Assembly (NCBI GenBank): GCA_041399065.1
Contig: JAWKTN010000010.1
Location: 62,001 to 126,000, forward strand
DNA length: 64,000 nucleotides
Source of the DNA: JAGQPD01 sp020426865
GTDB taxonomy: Bacteria > Planctomycetota > Planctomycetia > Pirellulales > Pirellulaceae
Reading direction: 5' to 3'
Shown here piece by piece: positions 8,897 to 16,724 of this stretch (its first letter is position 1; the number at the start of each line of letters is the position of its first letter). The translations under genes were made by a program, and so were the position numbers. A model generated the notes under the pieces. The model was not told the DNA's origin. It saw only the letters and a list, made by a program, of their open reading frames with translations, and did not search any database.

Positions 8897-10600
8897 ATGC
8901 AGCAATGGATGGTGTGGTGCACGCTTGCAGCGGTGCTGTTGCTGAGCGCCGGATGCACGACGCCCCTTCGTCAATGGTGGCGCCAAGGGGCGAAGGTAGG
9001 GCCGGATTACTGCCGTCCGGTCGCGCCTGTTGCCAACCATTGGATTGACGTCGACGACCCACGACTCGTGATGCAATCCGACTGCAACGTTCACTGGTGG
9101 GACGTGTTTGGTGATCCGACGCTCGATCAGTTAATTGCATCGGCATATCAGCAGAATCTGTCGCTGCGGGTGGCTGGCATGCGCGTGATCGAGGCCCGCG
9201 CCCAACGGGGTGCCGCGGCAGGAAACCTCTTTCCACAATCGCAAGCGTTTAAAGGTGAATATTCGCGGACGCAATTCAGCCGCACGTCCTTTGGCAGCAT
9301 CGGTGGTATCTTCCCCGGCTTTCCCCGCGCTGTCGACGGTTGGTCCACTGGGTTCGATATGAGCTGGGAGTTCGATATTTGGGGACGTTTTCGGCGGACG
9401 ATCGAGGCATCGGATGCCGAGCTGAACGCTCAGATCGAGTCGTACGACGACATTTTGGTCACGTTGATTGCCGATGTCGCTCGCTCCTACGTCGACCTGC
9501 GGACGTTCGAAACGCGCCTCGACCTCGCGCGACGTAACGTCACGATCCAACAGGGAAGCTTGGAATTAGCAGAAGTGCGCTTCAAGGAAGGGGACGTCTC
9601 GGGCCTCGACGTCGAACAGGCGCGAACGAACCTCGCCCAGACCGAAGCATTGATTCCGATTCTAGAGCGTGGTCGCCGGGCGACACTCAACAACCTCTGC
9701 ATCCTGCTGGGTACGCCCCCACAAGACCTGGACGATTGGCTTACCGGCCAAGCCTCCGTTCCGGCCGCCCCCGCCGAAGTCATCGTCGGAATTCCTGCGG
9801 AGCTGCTGCGACGACGCCCCGATATTCGGCGCGCGGAACGGCAATTGGCTGCTCAATCAGCTCGAATCGGGATCGCCGAGGCCGACTTGTATCCTCAGTT
9901 CTCGCTGACAGGTGCCATTGGTGTGTCTTCGCGAAGGTTTACGGATCTTTTCCAAGAACTGAGCACCGACGGTGTGATCGCTCCTGGATTCCGCTGGAAT
10001 ATTCTGCACTACGGCCGCATTCGCAACAACATCAAGGTCCAGGAAGCACGATTCCAACAGCTGGCTGCCACCTACCAGGACACAGTGCTACGCGCAAATC
10101 TCGAAGCAGAGAACGCAATCGTGGATTTCCTCCAGTCGCAACTGGAAGTCAAACACCGGCAAGATGCTGTCAAGGCCGCCCAGGAATCCGCAGCAATCGT
10201 ACGTACTCAGTATCGAGCTGGCTCGGTGGACTTCGGTCGCGTCTTCATCCTGGAACAGACATTGGTGCTGGCCCAAGATGATCTGGCCGTCGCGCAGTCC
10301 ACCGTGGCAACCAGCCTGATTCGTGTCTATAAGTCGCTCGGCGGCGGCTGGCAAATCCGCTATGAACAATCCTACGTCGGCGGTGCCCCCGATCCATTCA
10401 CGCCCACGATGTACGCCCCCATTGCCGAATTGCCCGCCCCCTCTTCCGACTCCGACGACAATGAAAAGAGTCAACAAAAGGAGAGCGATGAGCAGGAGAG
10501 CGACGGGCAGGACAGCGATGATCAGGACAGCGGTAAAAAGACTGGCGACAAGAAAAGCAACGACGACAGCAGTAACCCAAAAGCCGACTCCGACGAATGA
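8897..10600 (+). CDS. NodT-family outer-membrane factor (TolC-like) lipoprotein
   Basis: 567 residues from the chosen ATG. The N-terminus MQQWMVWCTLAAVLLLSAGC is a lipoprotein signal peptide with lipobox LSAGC, which is why I prefer 8897 to the in-frame TTG at 8729 or ATG at 8810. The sequence VGPDYCRPVAP and WWDVFGDPTLDQLI near the start, EFDIWGRFRRTIEAS, and the repeat LRRRPDIRRAERQLAAQ are hallmarks of the NodT branch of RND/ABC outer-membrane factors. These form the trimeric channel through the outer membrane. The last 50 residues are an unusual acidic Asp/Ser/Glu/Lys tail. Together with the exporter at 1-4184 it could form a complete tripartite pump, though the genes are separated by the giant surface-protein gene. 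Confidence 0.92.
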   Translation: MQQWMVWCTLAAVLLLSAGCTTPLRQWWRQGAKVGPDYCRPVAPVANHWIDVDDPRLVMQSDCNVHWWDVFGDPTLDQLIASAYQQNLSLRVAGMRVIEARAQRGAAAGNLFPQSQAFKGEYSRTQFSRTSFGSIGGIFPGFPRAVDGWSTGFDMSWEFDIWGRFRRTIEASDAELNAQIESYDDILVTLIADVARSYVDLRTFETRLDLARRNVTIQQGSLELAEVRFKEGDVSGLDVEQARTNLAQTEALIPILERGRRATLNNLCILLGTPPQDLDDWLTGQASVPAAPAEVIVGIPAELLRRRPDIRRAERQLAAQSARIGIAEADLYPQFSLTGAIGVSSRRFTDLFQELSTDGVIAPGFRWNILHYGRIRNNIKVQEARFQQLAATYQDTVLRANLEAENAIVDFLQSQLEVKHRQDAVKAAQESAAIVRTQYRAGSVDFGRVFILEQTLVLAQDDLAVAQSTVATSLIRVYKSLGGGWQIRYEQSYVGGAPDPFTPTMYAPIAELPAPSSDSDDNEKSQQKESDEQESDGQDSDDQDSGKKTGDKKSNDDSSNPKADSDE

Positions 10601-10661
10601 CCTATTCGCCGGTCGTGCAATCGTATCCGTTCAACATCTCGTTCGGCAAAGGATCTTGTTC

Positions 10662-11018
10662 ATGCATCGCATTATCAGTCGTCCCGGTAACCGCGTGCTC
10701 CATGGTTGCTTCGGCTGGGCTCTGACGGCCTGGTTCGTCGTTTGCGGCGCGGCGCCGGCTCGTGGATTCGAGTGGCCAATGCCTTGGCAAAATGGGTGCG
10801 ACTGCCAGCTATGCGACACGGCGAAATGCTGCGTCGATGACTATTGTGTCAAGTGCCCTCCGGCGGTGTGTAAGACACAGGCTTGCTGTCCGGGGGGCTA
10901 TTGCGAGAAATGCATGCCGTGCGTCCGCATGCCCTGCCGCGGACATTGTAAAGACGATTACCAACAAAAATGCATGCCGGAAATGTGTCTTCCGGCATGC
11001 ATCTGTCGTGATCGATAG
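10662..11018 (+). CDS. Small Cys-rich exported protein of unknown function
   Basis: 118 residues starting at MHRIISRPGNRVL. A hydrophobic segment (GCFGWALTAWFVVCGAAPARG) looks like a cleavable signal peptide. The mature part is packed with cysteines in CxxC and CC arrangements (CDCQLCDTAKCC, CVKCPPAVCK, CCPGGYCEKCMPCVRMPC), about 20 cysteines in some 80 residues. This suggests a disulfide knot or metal binding outside the cytoplasm. The gene starts 61 bases after the outer-membrane factor on the same strand and may be co-transcribed. Its stop is 2 bases from the end of the convergent thioredoxin gene. I do not recognise a named family. Confidence 0.7.
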   Translation: MHRIISRPGNRVLHGCFGWALTAWFVVCGAAPARGFEWPMPWQNGCDCQLCDTAKCCVDDYCVKCPPAVCKTQACCPGGYCEKCMPCVRMPCRGHCKDDYQQKCMPEMCLPACICRDR

Positions 11019-11020
11019 AG

Positions 11021-11347
11021 TTAGGCTTTGTGCGAATCGAGTGCCTGTTGCAGTCGGGCCTTGGGCTGGGCCCCCACGAATCGCTCGACGACCTGACCGC
11101 CCTTGAAAACCATCAACGTGGGAATACTGCTGACACCATATTCCTGTGCCATGGCAGGATTGTCGTCGATATTGATCTTTCCTACTTTCGCCGACCCCTG
11201 ATTCTCGTTGGAAAGTTCCTCGATCAGCGGAGCGATCTGGCGACAGGGTCCACACCAAGGGGCCCAGAAATCGACGAGCACCGGCGTGTCGGATTGCAGG
11301 ACATCGCTTGAAAACGAGTTGTCGGTGAATTCTTGTACGTTGGCCAT
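11021..11347 (-). CDS. trxA: Thioredoxin
   Basis: 108 residues, the normal length of thioredoxin 1. The redox motif WCGPC lies in DFWAPWCGPCRQIAPL at about residues 31-35, the cis-proline in VSSIPTLMVF at about 75, and the C-terminal helix is complete. There is no signal peptide, so it is the cytoplasmic disulfide reductase served by NADPH-thioredoxin reductase. It stands as a single gene, or with the small basic protein gene upstream, and converges with the Cys-rich exported protein gene. Confidence 0.96.
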   Translation of the reverse strand: MANVQEFTDNSFSSDVLQSDTPVLVDFWAPWCGPCRQIAPLIEELSNENQGSAKVGKINIDDNPAMAQEYGVSSIPTLMVFKGGQVVERFVGAQPKARLQQALDSHKA

Positions 11348-11421
11348 GACTACCAGCTCCTAAACCATTGTGGTTGCGGTACCACTGTTACTGCCCTAAC
11401 AGCGACCACCGGCGAGTAAGA

Positions 11422-11652
11422 TTACTTCTTGCCCTTCTTCTTGTCGGTGCCTTCCTCAGCTCCCTCGTCCTTCGCTTTCTTCTTCTTCTTCAGCGTCAGC
11501 TTCTGCACGCGTACCTTGGGTAGCCCCAGCACAGCGTCGTCTTCCGTCCAGCGGTCCGCATCGGCCAGACGAGCAATCCTTTCCCCGCGACTCAATACAC
11601 TTCGGGTCTTCAGCAGGCCGCGACGAACTTTCAGGCTCTTGTCGATTGTCAT
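11422..11652 (-). CDS. Small basic protein, TIGR04137-like (Chlamydiae/Verrucomicrobia/Planctomycetes)
   Basis: 76 residues beginning MTIDKSLKVRRGLLKTRSVL, then RGERIARLADADRW and GLPKVRV, ending in a long Lys-rich tail (LTLKKKKKAKDEGAEEG). The pattern MSIDKSL...R...VLTRxERIxxL...GLPKVRV is that of the small basic protein family shared by the PVC superphylum, which is thought to associate with rRNA or ribosomes. I place the start at 11652 because the family begins at this methionine; the frame stays open to 11727 without a better start. The Lys-rich C-terminus is typical of planctomycete members. Confidence 0.8.
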   Translation of the reverse strand: MTIDKSLKVRRGLLKTRSVLSRGERIARLADADRWTEDDAVLGLPKVRVQKLTLKKKKKAKDEGAEEGTDKKKGKK

Positions 11653-11767
11653 GACAAATCTTCCACTAACATAAACGTACTTTCCAACCAAGTCCCGTAG
11701 TATAGAGTGTCCGGCCGAGAATCGCAACGCGAGAGCTGGGCTAATGAAAATGGTAAAATGGTGGTCT

Positions 11768-11923
11768 CTCTCCCCGGCTCTCTCCCCGGCTCGGAGTCGC
11801 GTAGAATGCGCGACGAGGTCATGTTATGCGTTGCCGCAACTCCTTATGGGGGAGAGGGTTGCGGTGCGGAGGGCGGTAGCGGGAGCCGCCTTCCTGGAGG
11901 AGCAGGGTCCTGGAGGAGCAGGG
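11768..11923. repeat. Short tandem duplications in intergenic DNA
   Basis: Two small direct repeats lie between the small basic protein gene and the kinase gene: CTCTCCCCGG twice with a 12-base period (11768 and 11780), and TCCTGGAGGAGCAGGG twice in tandem (11892-11907 and 11908-11923). They look like slippage products; no gene is evident here. Confidence 0.6.
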
Positions 11924-11942
11924 GCCAAGATCGGCCCCGCCG

Positions 11943-12818
11943 TTACCGGTATTCAGAATCGATGCCATGCACCTGTTGCAGGAATTTTTCCACCGTCTGC
12001 GGCCGCTGGCCCGGATCCACCGACAAGCACGACATAATGACCTCTGCCAAACGAGGATGCACTTTGGGGACGGCCTCGGCCAAATGGACCGGTGGCCGAG
12101 TATCATGCACCATCGCCGCTTTTCCACTCGTGTCCTGCCCGGGCCAAGGGAGCTCAAAGGCGATCAACTGATATGCTGTCACCCCTAAAGAAAACAGATC
12201 CACTCGATGATCGGTCTGGCGTCGTCGCACGATCTCGGGTGCCATGTAGTTGGGGGTACCCGTTCGATTACCCGGCGCCATGAACTCGCGCTTCGCCGGG
12301 ACCGTCAAGCCGAAATCGATCAGCTTCAACGAGCTGGCATCTTTGGCACAAATGAAGTTGCGGGGGCAGATATCACGGTGAATGTAGCCTGCCTTGTGCA
12401 CCACGTTCAGGGCCTCGGCCATTTCCTGGATCAACTTACCGCGTTTTCCTTCGAGCTTCCGGCTCCTCTCGATGATCAACGAATTCATCCCAGGGCCATC
12501 GAGGAATTCCATCAGGACGTACGGTTCGCCGCGAGTTGTCTTGCCATAGGCAATCGTCTTGACGATCAGCGGATGGTCGAACTGGCTGGCGATCTCGCCT
12601 TCGGGCGGCTTTTTCAATCCGGGAAACCGACCTTCGAACAGATCGGTTTTTTTGATATCGAGGATCTTCAGTCCGAAGATCTCGCCGGTCTTTCGGTCAC
12701 GTGCCATGTGGAACTGCGACATCGTTCCCGATACTGCTTCGCGCAATGATTCGAAGCGGCCCTCCACGTCGAGTGTCGAGCTTTGGAACAGGGAGCGAAA
12801 TTTGTCGACAAAACCCAT
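11943..12818 (-). CDS. Serine/threonine protein kinase, single soluble kinase domain
   Basis: 291 residues, essentially one Hanks-type kinase domain. The ATP-anchoring lysine is in GLKIL (about residue 50), the catalytic loop is HRDICPRN (about 149), the metal-binding motif is DFG in LKLIDFGLTV (about 168), and the activation segment ends MAPEIV. The glycine-rich loop is poorly conserved, and the lysine normally two residues after the catalytic Asp is Cys (HRDIC instead of HRDLK). No membrane helix or sensor domain is present. I start at the ATG at 12818 (MGFVDKF), 16 bases after the accD stop; the longer frame overlaps accD. It is the last gene of an operon with a histidine-phosphatase-like protein and accD. 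Confidence 0.88.
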   Translation of the reverse strand: MGFVDKFRSLFQSSTLDVEGRFESLREAVSGTMSQFHMARDRKTGEIFGLKILDIKKTDLFEGRFPGLKKPPEGEIASQFDHPLIVKTIAYGKTTRGEPYVLMEFLDGPGMNSLIIERSRKLEGKRGKLIQEMAEALNVVHKAGYIHRDICPRNFICAKDASSLKLIDFGLTVPAKREFMAPGNRTGTPNYMAPEIVRRRQTDHRVDLFSLGVTAYQLIAFELPWPGQDTSGKAAMVHDTRPPVHLAEAVPKVHPRLAEVIMSCLSVDPGQRPQTVEKFLQQVHGIDSEYR

Positions 12819-12834
12819 CGCAATATCGCTGGTG

Positions 12835-13701
12835 CTATTTACCGCAGTAGTCAATGGCTCGAGCAATCTCGGTTTTCAACCGATCGCGCGAAACGATGCG
12901 ATCGATGAAGCCGTGTTCCAGCAAGAATTCGCTCGTCTGAAATCCTTCAGGCAACTCCATGCGGATCGTTGCCTTAATTGTTCGTGGGCCGGCAAAGCCG
13001 ATCAAGGCCCGTGGTTCCGCAAAGATGAGATCGCCCAGTGACGCAAAGCTGGCGGCAACGCCTCCCATCGTGGGATTGGTCAACACGGACACGAATAGTC
13101 CCCCCGCACGATCGTGGCGAGCAAGAGCCGCCGAAACCTTCGCCATCTGCATTAGTGACAGGATGCCTTCGTGCATGCGAGCACCACCGCCAGAGCCACT
13201 AACAATGATCACCGGCAACTGCTGCTCGGTCGCTCGCTCCACCAACCGCGTCAGCCGCTCGCCAACCACCGACCCCATACTCCCCATGATGAAGGCCGAA
13301 TCGGTTACGCCAAACGCCACCCGCCGCGCGCGAATCATGCCGCTACCCGTGATCACCGCGTCACGCATTCCCGTCCGCCTCTGCTCGGCCACCAAACGCT
13401 CGTGGTAGGGCTTCTTGTCTTTAAACCCCAAGGGATCAGTCGGCATCAACTCGCTGTCCCACTCCTCGAACGTCCCCTCGTCCAACACCTGTGCAATGCG
13501 CGCCGCTGCAGATACATAGAAATGGTAGTCGCACTCCGGACATACGCTCTGCCGCTTGTCCGCCTCCGGCTTGAAAATCGATGCCCCACATCCTGGACAC
13601 TTCTGCCATAGCCCCTCGGGTACTCCCCGTTTCGGTTTCTTCATAGGAGACGCCGGTGCCTGTGCCGACCCAATGGATGTGCTGCCTGCCGCTTGTTCCA
13701 T
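12835..13701 (-). CDS. accD: Acetyl-CoA carboxylase, carboxyltransferase beta subunit
   Basis: 288 residues, the usual length. An N-terminal four-cysteine zinc ribbon (CPGCGASI...VCPECDYHF, about 34-58) is followed by the crotonase-like carboxyltransferase fold, with SGSGGGARMHEG and GGVAASFASLGD as acyl-CoA and biotin binding loops. With the alpha subunit it transfers CO2 from carboxybiotin to acetyl-CoA, the first committed step of fatty-acid synthesis. accA, accB and accC are not in the window. It begins 4 bases after the phosphatase-like gene and ends 16 bases before the kinase gene, so all three are probably co-expressed. Confidence 0.96.
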   Translation of the reverse strand: MEQAAGSTSIGSAQAPASPMKKPKRGVPEGLWQKCPGCGASIFKPEADKRQSVCPECDYHFYVSAAARIAQVLDEGTFEEWDSELMPTDPLGFKDKKPYHERLVAEQRRTGMRDAVITGSGMIRARRVAFGVTDSAFIMGSMGSVVGERLTRLVERATEQQLPVIIVSGSGGGARMHEGILSLMQMAKVSAALARHDRAGGLFVSVLTNPTMGGVAASFASLGDLIFAEPRALIGFAGPRTIKATIRMELPEGFQTSEFLLEHGFIDRIVSRDRLKTEIARAIDYCGK

Positions 13702-13705
13702 GCCG

Positions 13706-14287
13706 CTAACTCGCTAATTGATGCCCCAACCGCTGCGTTTCCAATACCTCGAAACCGCCCCCCAGGCATTCCTGCTCCCATAAATCCCCCAAACCTGCCC
13801 CGAGGATCTCGCTGCGAAGTATGCTCGCCAACGGCTCACACACCACCACCCCAATCGCTTCGTCCTCGTGCCGCCGCCGTAACCACGCCACCGCCTCCTG
13901 GACCCGCCGCCGCGCCGTCGAAATCATCTCCCCGTCCGGCGGACAGATCGTCTCCGGCTGGACCTGCCACCGTCGATACGCCTTGGGCTGCTGGTCATGA
14001 ACCTCTTCAATTAATCGCCCCTGCCACAACCCCCGATCCAAATTCTGCAACCCGTCGCACTTCCGCGGCCGCAGCCCAATCGCCCGACCCACAATCTCCG
14101 CCGTCTGCTGCGAGGCCCGACCTGCCGCGTAATACAATCCCTCCATCGCTATCTGTGACAAGGCCCCGGCCGACGCCAACGCCTGGGACTGCCCCCGACT
14201 GTTCAACGCCACGTCCAGTCGCCCCTTGATCCTCCCCTGGTCATCGTAGTCGGTTACCCCCGCACGAATCATCACGATTCGAACCAT
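13706..14287 (-). CDS. Histidine-phosphatase (phosphoglycerate mutase) superfamily protein lacking both catalytic histidines
   Basis: 193 residues from MVRIVMIRAGVTDYD. The layout follows the cofactor-independent-of-metal PGM/CobC fold: start motif plus GRIKGRLDVALNSRGQSQA, then RASQQTAEIVGRAIGL, LDRGLWQG, PPDGEM and a final strand VVVCEPLAS. In active members the first motif is RHG and the last strand ends in a second histidine (often SHG). Here they are RAG (about residue 9 is Ala) and CEP (about residue 150 is Glu). It is therefore probably a non-catalytic relative. The ATG at 14287 fits the family's first strand; the frame is open to 14395 without similarity. It is first in an operon with accD and a protein kinase. 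Confidence 0.75.
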   Translation of the reverse strand: MVRIVMIRAGVTDYDDQGRIKGRLDVALNSRGQSQALASAGALSQIAMEGLYYAAGRASQQTAEIVGRAIGLRPRKCDGLQNLDRGLWQGRLIEEVHDQQPKAYRRWQVQPETICPPDGEMISTARRRVQEAVAWLRRRHEDEAIGVVVCEPLASILRSEILGAGLGDLWEQECLGGGFEVLETQRLGHQLAS

Positions 14288-14980
14288 ATGCTGTGTCTCG
14301 CCTTGGACCCTGAATCGACCGGCTTCGTCAGTGCACACGCATCTGGCCAGCCCCAAACCCTGCAATATACTCGCTACCGCAGGTTTTTTCAGCACTCGAT
14401 TCTATCAATCCCCACCCCACTCGTCTGCGCGACCATCTCACTGCTAGCTGTAACGTGTTGCTAACAAAGAAGTTGCGATGAAAATATGGGATTGGTACCC
14501 ATTTTTGGGGGGGGGATCGGAAGCCGGACCGACGGGGCATGCGGTTTTTGAGCGGTGCAGGGGCGGGGGGCGACTGTGACTCGCGCAACACGCGTGTCAC
14601 GGGAAATCCACCATGACGCCGACACACGTTCTCCGGTGATGAGTCAGTTGCGAAGATTCGTCCAAAACATGCGCATGGTACTGCTTTGATCGATCCTGTC
14701 GTGCTCATGCGGACCAATACTATATGGTTCGAGGTATTGGGGGCGCGTAATCGCCTCGAATGCTATGTGGTTCGAGGTATTGCGGTTGTCCATGGGAAGC
14801 CGTGGCGGATGTGTGTTGTCCCTTCGGGCCTGGATGTTCGGCACCGATGACAACCGCTCCCAAAACGAAGTGACAACACCGTGTCTATCCGTCTCGCCAT
14901 CACACAGACGCACGATCGTACCTTCTTCGCGAGCCGGACGAAATCCTCGCCCGGCAGGAGCCACCGTTTGAAAGGCCGCG
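14288..14980. other. Long non-coding stretch containing the first hairpin-repeat pair
   Basis: No convincing gene in this 693-base gap. It holds an 8-G run near 14507, the two-copy 23-nt palindrome described separately (14716-14781), a short segment CCCTTCGGGCCTGG at about 14819-14832, and CTCGCCCGGCAGGAGCCA near 14947. The last two match elements of the 40-42 kb repeat region, so this looks like a diverged copy or landing site of that family. The promoter of the phosphatase-accD-kinase operon should lie at its left side. Confidence 0.55.
14716..14781. repeat. Hairpin-repeat pair 1 (23 nt + 20-nt spacer + 23 nt)
   Basis: Two copies at 14716-14738 and 14759-14781. Both contain the core TGGTTCGAGGTATT, and their left ends (AATACTA, AATGCTA) are partly complementary to the right end AGGTATT. 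The 20-nt spacer is unlike the spacers of the two other pairs in the window (40618-40683 and 41528-41593), although the 43-base period is the same. Confidence 0.85.
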
Positions 14981-15832
14981 TCACGGCTCGTCGGGTGCTA
15001 TTTCCTGGCTGCGGGGGAGGTCGTCGATCGAGTTCATGCCGAAGAGGTCCAGGAAGCGGTCGGTCGTGCGGTAGAGAACTCCCTTGCTCCCTTTGCCGAT
15101 TCGTTCAATCGCCAGCAATTGTCTGCGCACTAATTGTGTCAGCAGCGCACCGCTTGGTTTCCCCCGCAACTCGTCGACCGCCGCTCGTCCCACCGGCTGA
15201 TGATAGGCAACCACCGCCAGGACGTCGATGGCGGTTTGCGAGAGTCGCGCCTCTTTGACGCGGCCGTAGAATTTGTCGCGGAGTGGGTGCATGTTCTCGC
15301 ACAGCGCCAGAAGGTAGCCGTGATCTTCCGCGCGAATACGAAATGGCAACTGTTCCTGTTCGTATTGATTGTTCAGCTGCCGCACGATGTCGTCAACTTC
15401 GTCTTCGTTCACACCGCGGATCAAATCGGAAATTTGCCGGCTGGTGACCGGTTCATTATTGGGATGCCCGACAAACAGAATGGCTTCGACGATTCCTTCC
15501 GGCGTCACGGGGGCTTCGTCTTCTTCGGCCGGACTTGTCTCGGTCGAGGAAACGGTCTCACTTGGTGCGATGGAACTGTCGCCGCGTTCTAGTGACGTAG
15601 AAGTGGCGTCTTCATTGGTGCGGAGATTGTCAAGCTTATCAATTTCGCTTCCTCCGCCCAGCAGTCGCGCGAAGGATTGGCTAAGTTGGTCAAGTGAAAT
15701 GTCGACCGATTCGCCATCCGCGACCGTTTCGTCCTGGAACGTATCGGCGGAGGAAGCAGGGCCCGAGCCAGTCGGTCCATCCGCTGCGGCAGGCTCGGGG
15801 TGTTGCTGCGAGTTACGGGGGGGACGTTCCAT
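14981..15832 (-). CDS. scpB: Segregation and condensation protein B
   Basis: 283 residues. The first hundred or so are a low-complexity acidic Ser/Thr/Glu extension. The ScpB core starts at GIVEAILFVGHPNNEPVTS and contains two winged-helix domains (RIRAEDHGYLLAL, LSQTAIDVLAVVAYHQPV, RGKPSGALLTQLVRRQLL, and VLYRTTDRFLDLFGM). ScpB dimers bridge ScpA and Smc in the bacterial condensin that compacts newly replicated origins. scpA and smc are not in the window. The gene lies 25 bases after a sugar-epimerase gene, but a functional link to that cluster is unlikely. Confidence 0.93.
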   Translation of the reverse strand: MERPPRNSQQHPEPAAADGPTGSGPASSADTFQDETVADGESVDISLDQLSQSFARLLGGGSEIDKLDNLRTNEDATSTSLERGDSSIAPSETVSSTETSPAEEDEAPVTPEGIVEAILFVGHPNNEPVTSRQISDLIRGVNEDEVDDIVRQLNNQYEQEQLPFRIRAEDHGYLLALCENMHPLRDKFYGRVKEARLSQTAIDVLAVVAYHQPVGRAAVDELRGKPSGALLTQLVRRQLLAIERIGKGSKGVLYRTTDRFLDLFGMNSIDDLPRSQEIAPDEP

Positions 15833-15857
15833 GTCAGACTTCAGGGTTCGCGGCGGA

Positions 15858-16709
15858 TCAACCCCAGCGCTCCGCCACGTTCTTTTTCATGAACGCGAGG
15901 GCATCGCGGGCTAGCTGTTCTTCACTATCGAACATCCGTCGCCAAATCTTGGTCGCCGCGGCAATTTCTGGCAGGGCCAACCCAAACGCTTCGACCATCA
16001 TCCAGCCTTCGTACTTGACCTTGTACAGTGCATCAAATGTTTCATTCCATTTGATGTCACCGGAACCGGGCGTACTGCGGTCGTTTTCGGAAATGTGGAC
16101 ATGCGCCAGGACATCGCTGCACGCTTCAATGGCTCTTGTGACGCACTTTTCTTCGATATTGGCGTGGAACGTGTCGTACATGACGCGGCAGTTGGGATGG
16201 TTGACTTCGCGAGCGAACCGGGCCGAATCGGCGTGGCAGTTGAGCAAATACGTTTCGAAGCGATTCAGGCATTCCACACCGAGTACAACATTTGCCTGTC
16301 CGGCGTGTTCCGCAACTTGCCGCATGCTTTCCACACCCCACTTCCACTCGTCCGCTGTGGGGCCGGCACCGGAAAAGTGACCGATGGCCGAATGATAGGG
16401 GCCCACCAACAACTGGCACCCTGCTGCGTGGCACGAATCGATCGTTCGTTTGTTGTTTTCGACGCCTTTGGCACGTACGGCGGCATCAGCACTGATCGGA
16501 TTGTCTTCCACGCCGCGAATGCACACGGCGGTACGTTGGAGTTCCAGGTCGTCCAGTCGCTTGCCCCAGGCGGCGAACTTGGCATCATCGGGTGCGAACA
16601 TCGGCAATTCGACGCCGTCATATCCCATGGCCTTGAGCGATTCCAAGACAGGCAGCAGCGACTCGTCGATATCGCCTGTCCACAGTAGCAGGTTCATGCC
16701 GAATTTCAT
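15858..16709 (-). CDS. Sugar phosphate isomerase/epimerase, D-tagatose 3-epimerase-like TIM barrel
   Basis: 283 residues of the xylose-isomerase-like TIM barrel (AP endonuclease family 2 fold). Probable metal ligands are Glu in GVECLNRFE, Asp in VMYDTFHANIEE, His in HVHISEND and Glu in MMVEAFG, the arrangement of D-tagatose/D-psicose 3-epimerases (Mn or Co). It probably interconverts ketoses or ketose-like inositols. The gene begins 15 bases after the Gfo/Idh/MocA dehydrogenase and is the last gene of a minus-strand sugar-utilisation block. Confidence 0.85.
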   Translation of the reverse strand: MKFGMNLLLWTGDIDESLLPVLESLKAMGYDGVELPMFAPDDAKFAAWGKRLDDLELQRTAVCIRGVEDNPISADAAVRAKGVENNKRTIDSCHAAGCQLLVGPYHSAIGHFSGAGPTADEWKWGVESMRQVAEHAGQANVVLGVECLNRFETYLLNCHADSARFAREVNHPNCRVMYDTFHANIEEKCVTRAIEACSDVLAHVHISENDRSTPGSGDIKWNETFDALYKVKYEGWMMVEAFGLALPEIAAATKIWRRMFDSEEQLARDALAFMKKNVAERWG

Positions 16710-16724
16710 CTTTGTCTCTCCCAG

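Noticed and set aside
14644..14964. 106-codon minus-strand frame in the gap before scpB
   Set aside because: It contains the hairpin-repeat pair in frame and has no RBS, hydrophobic pattern or motif.
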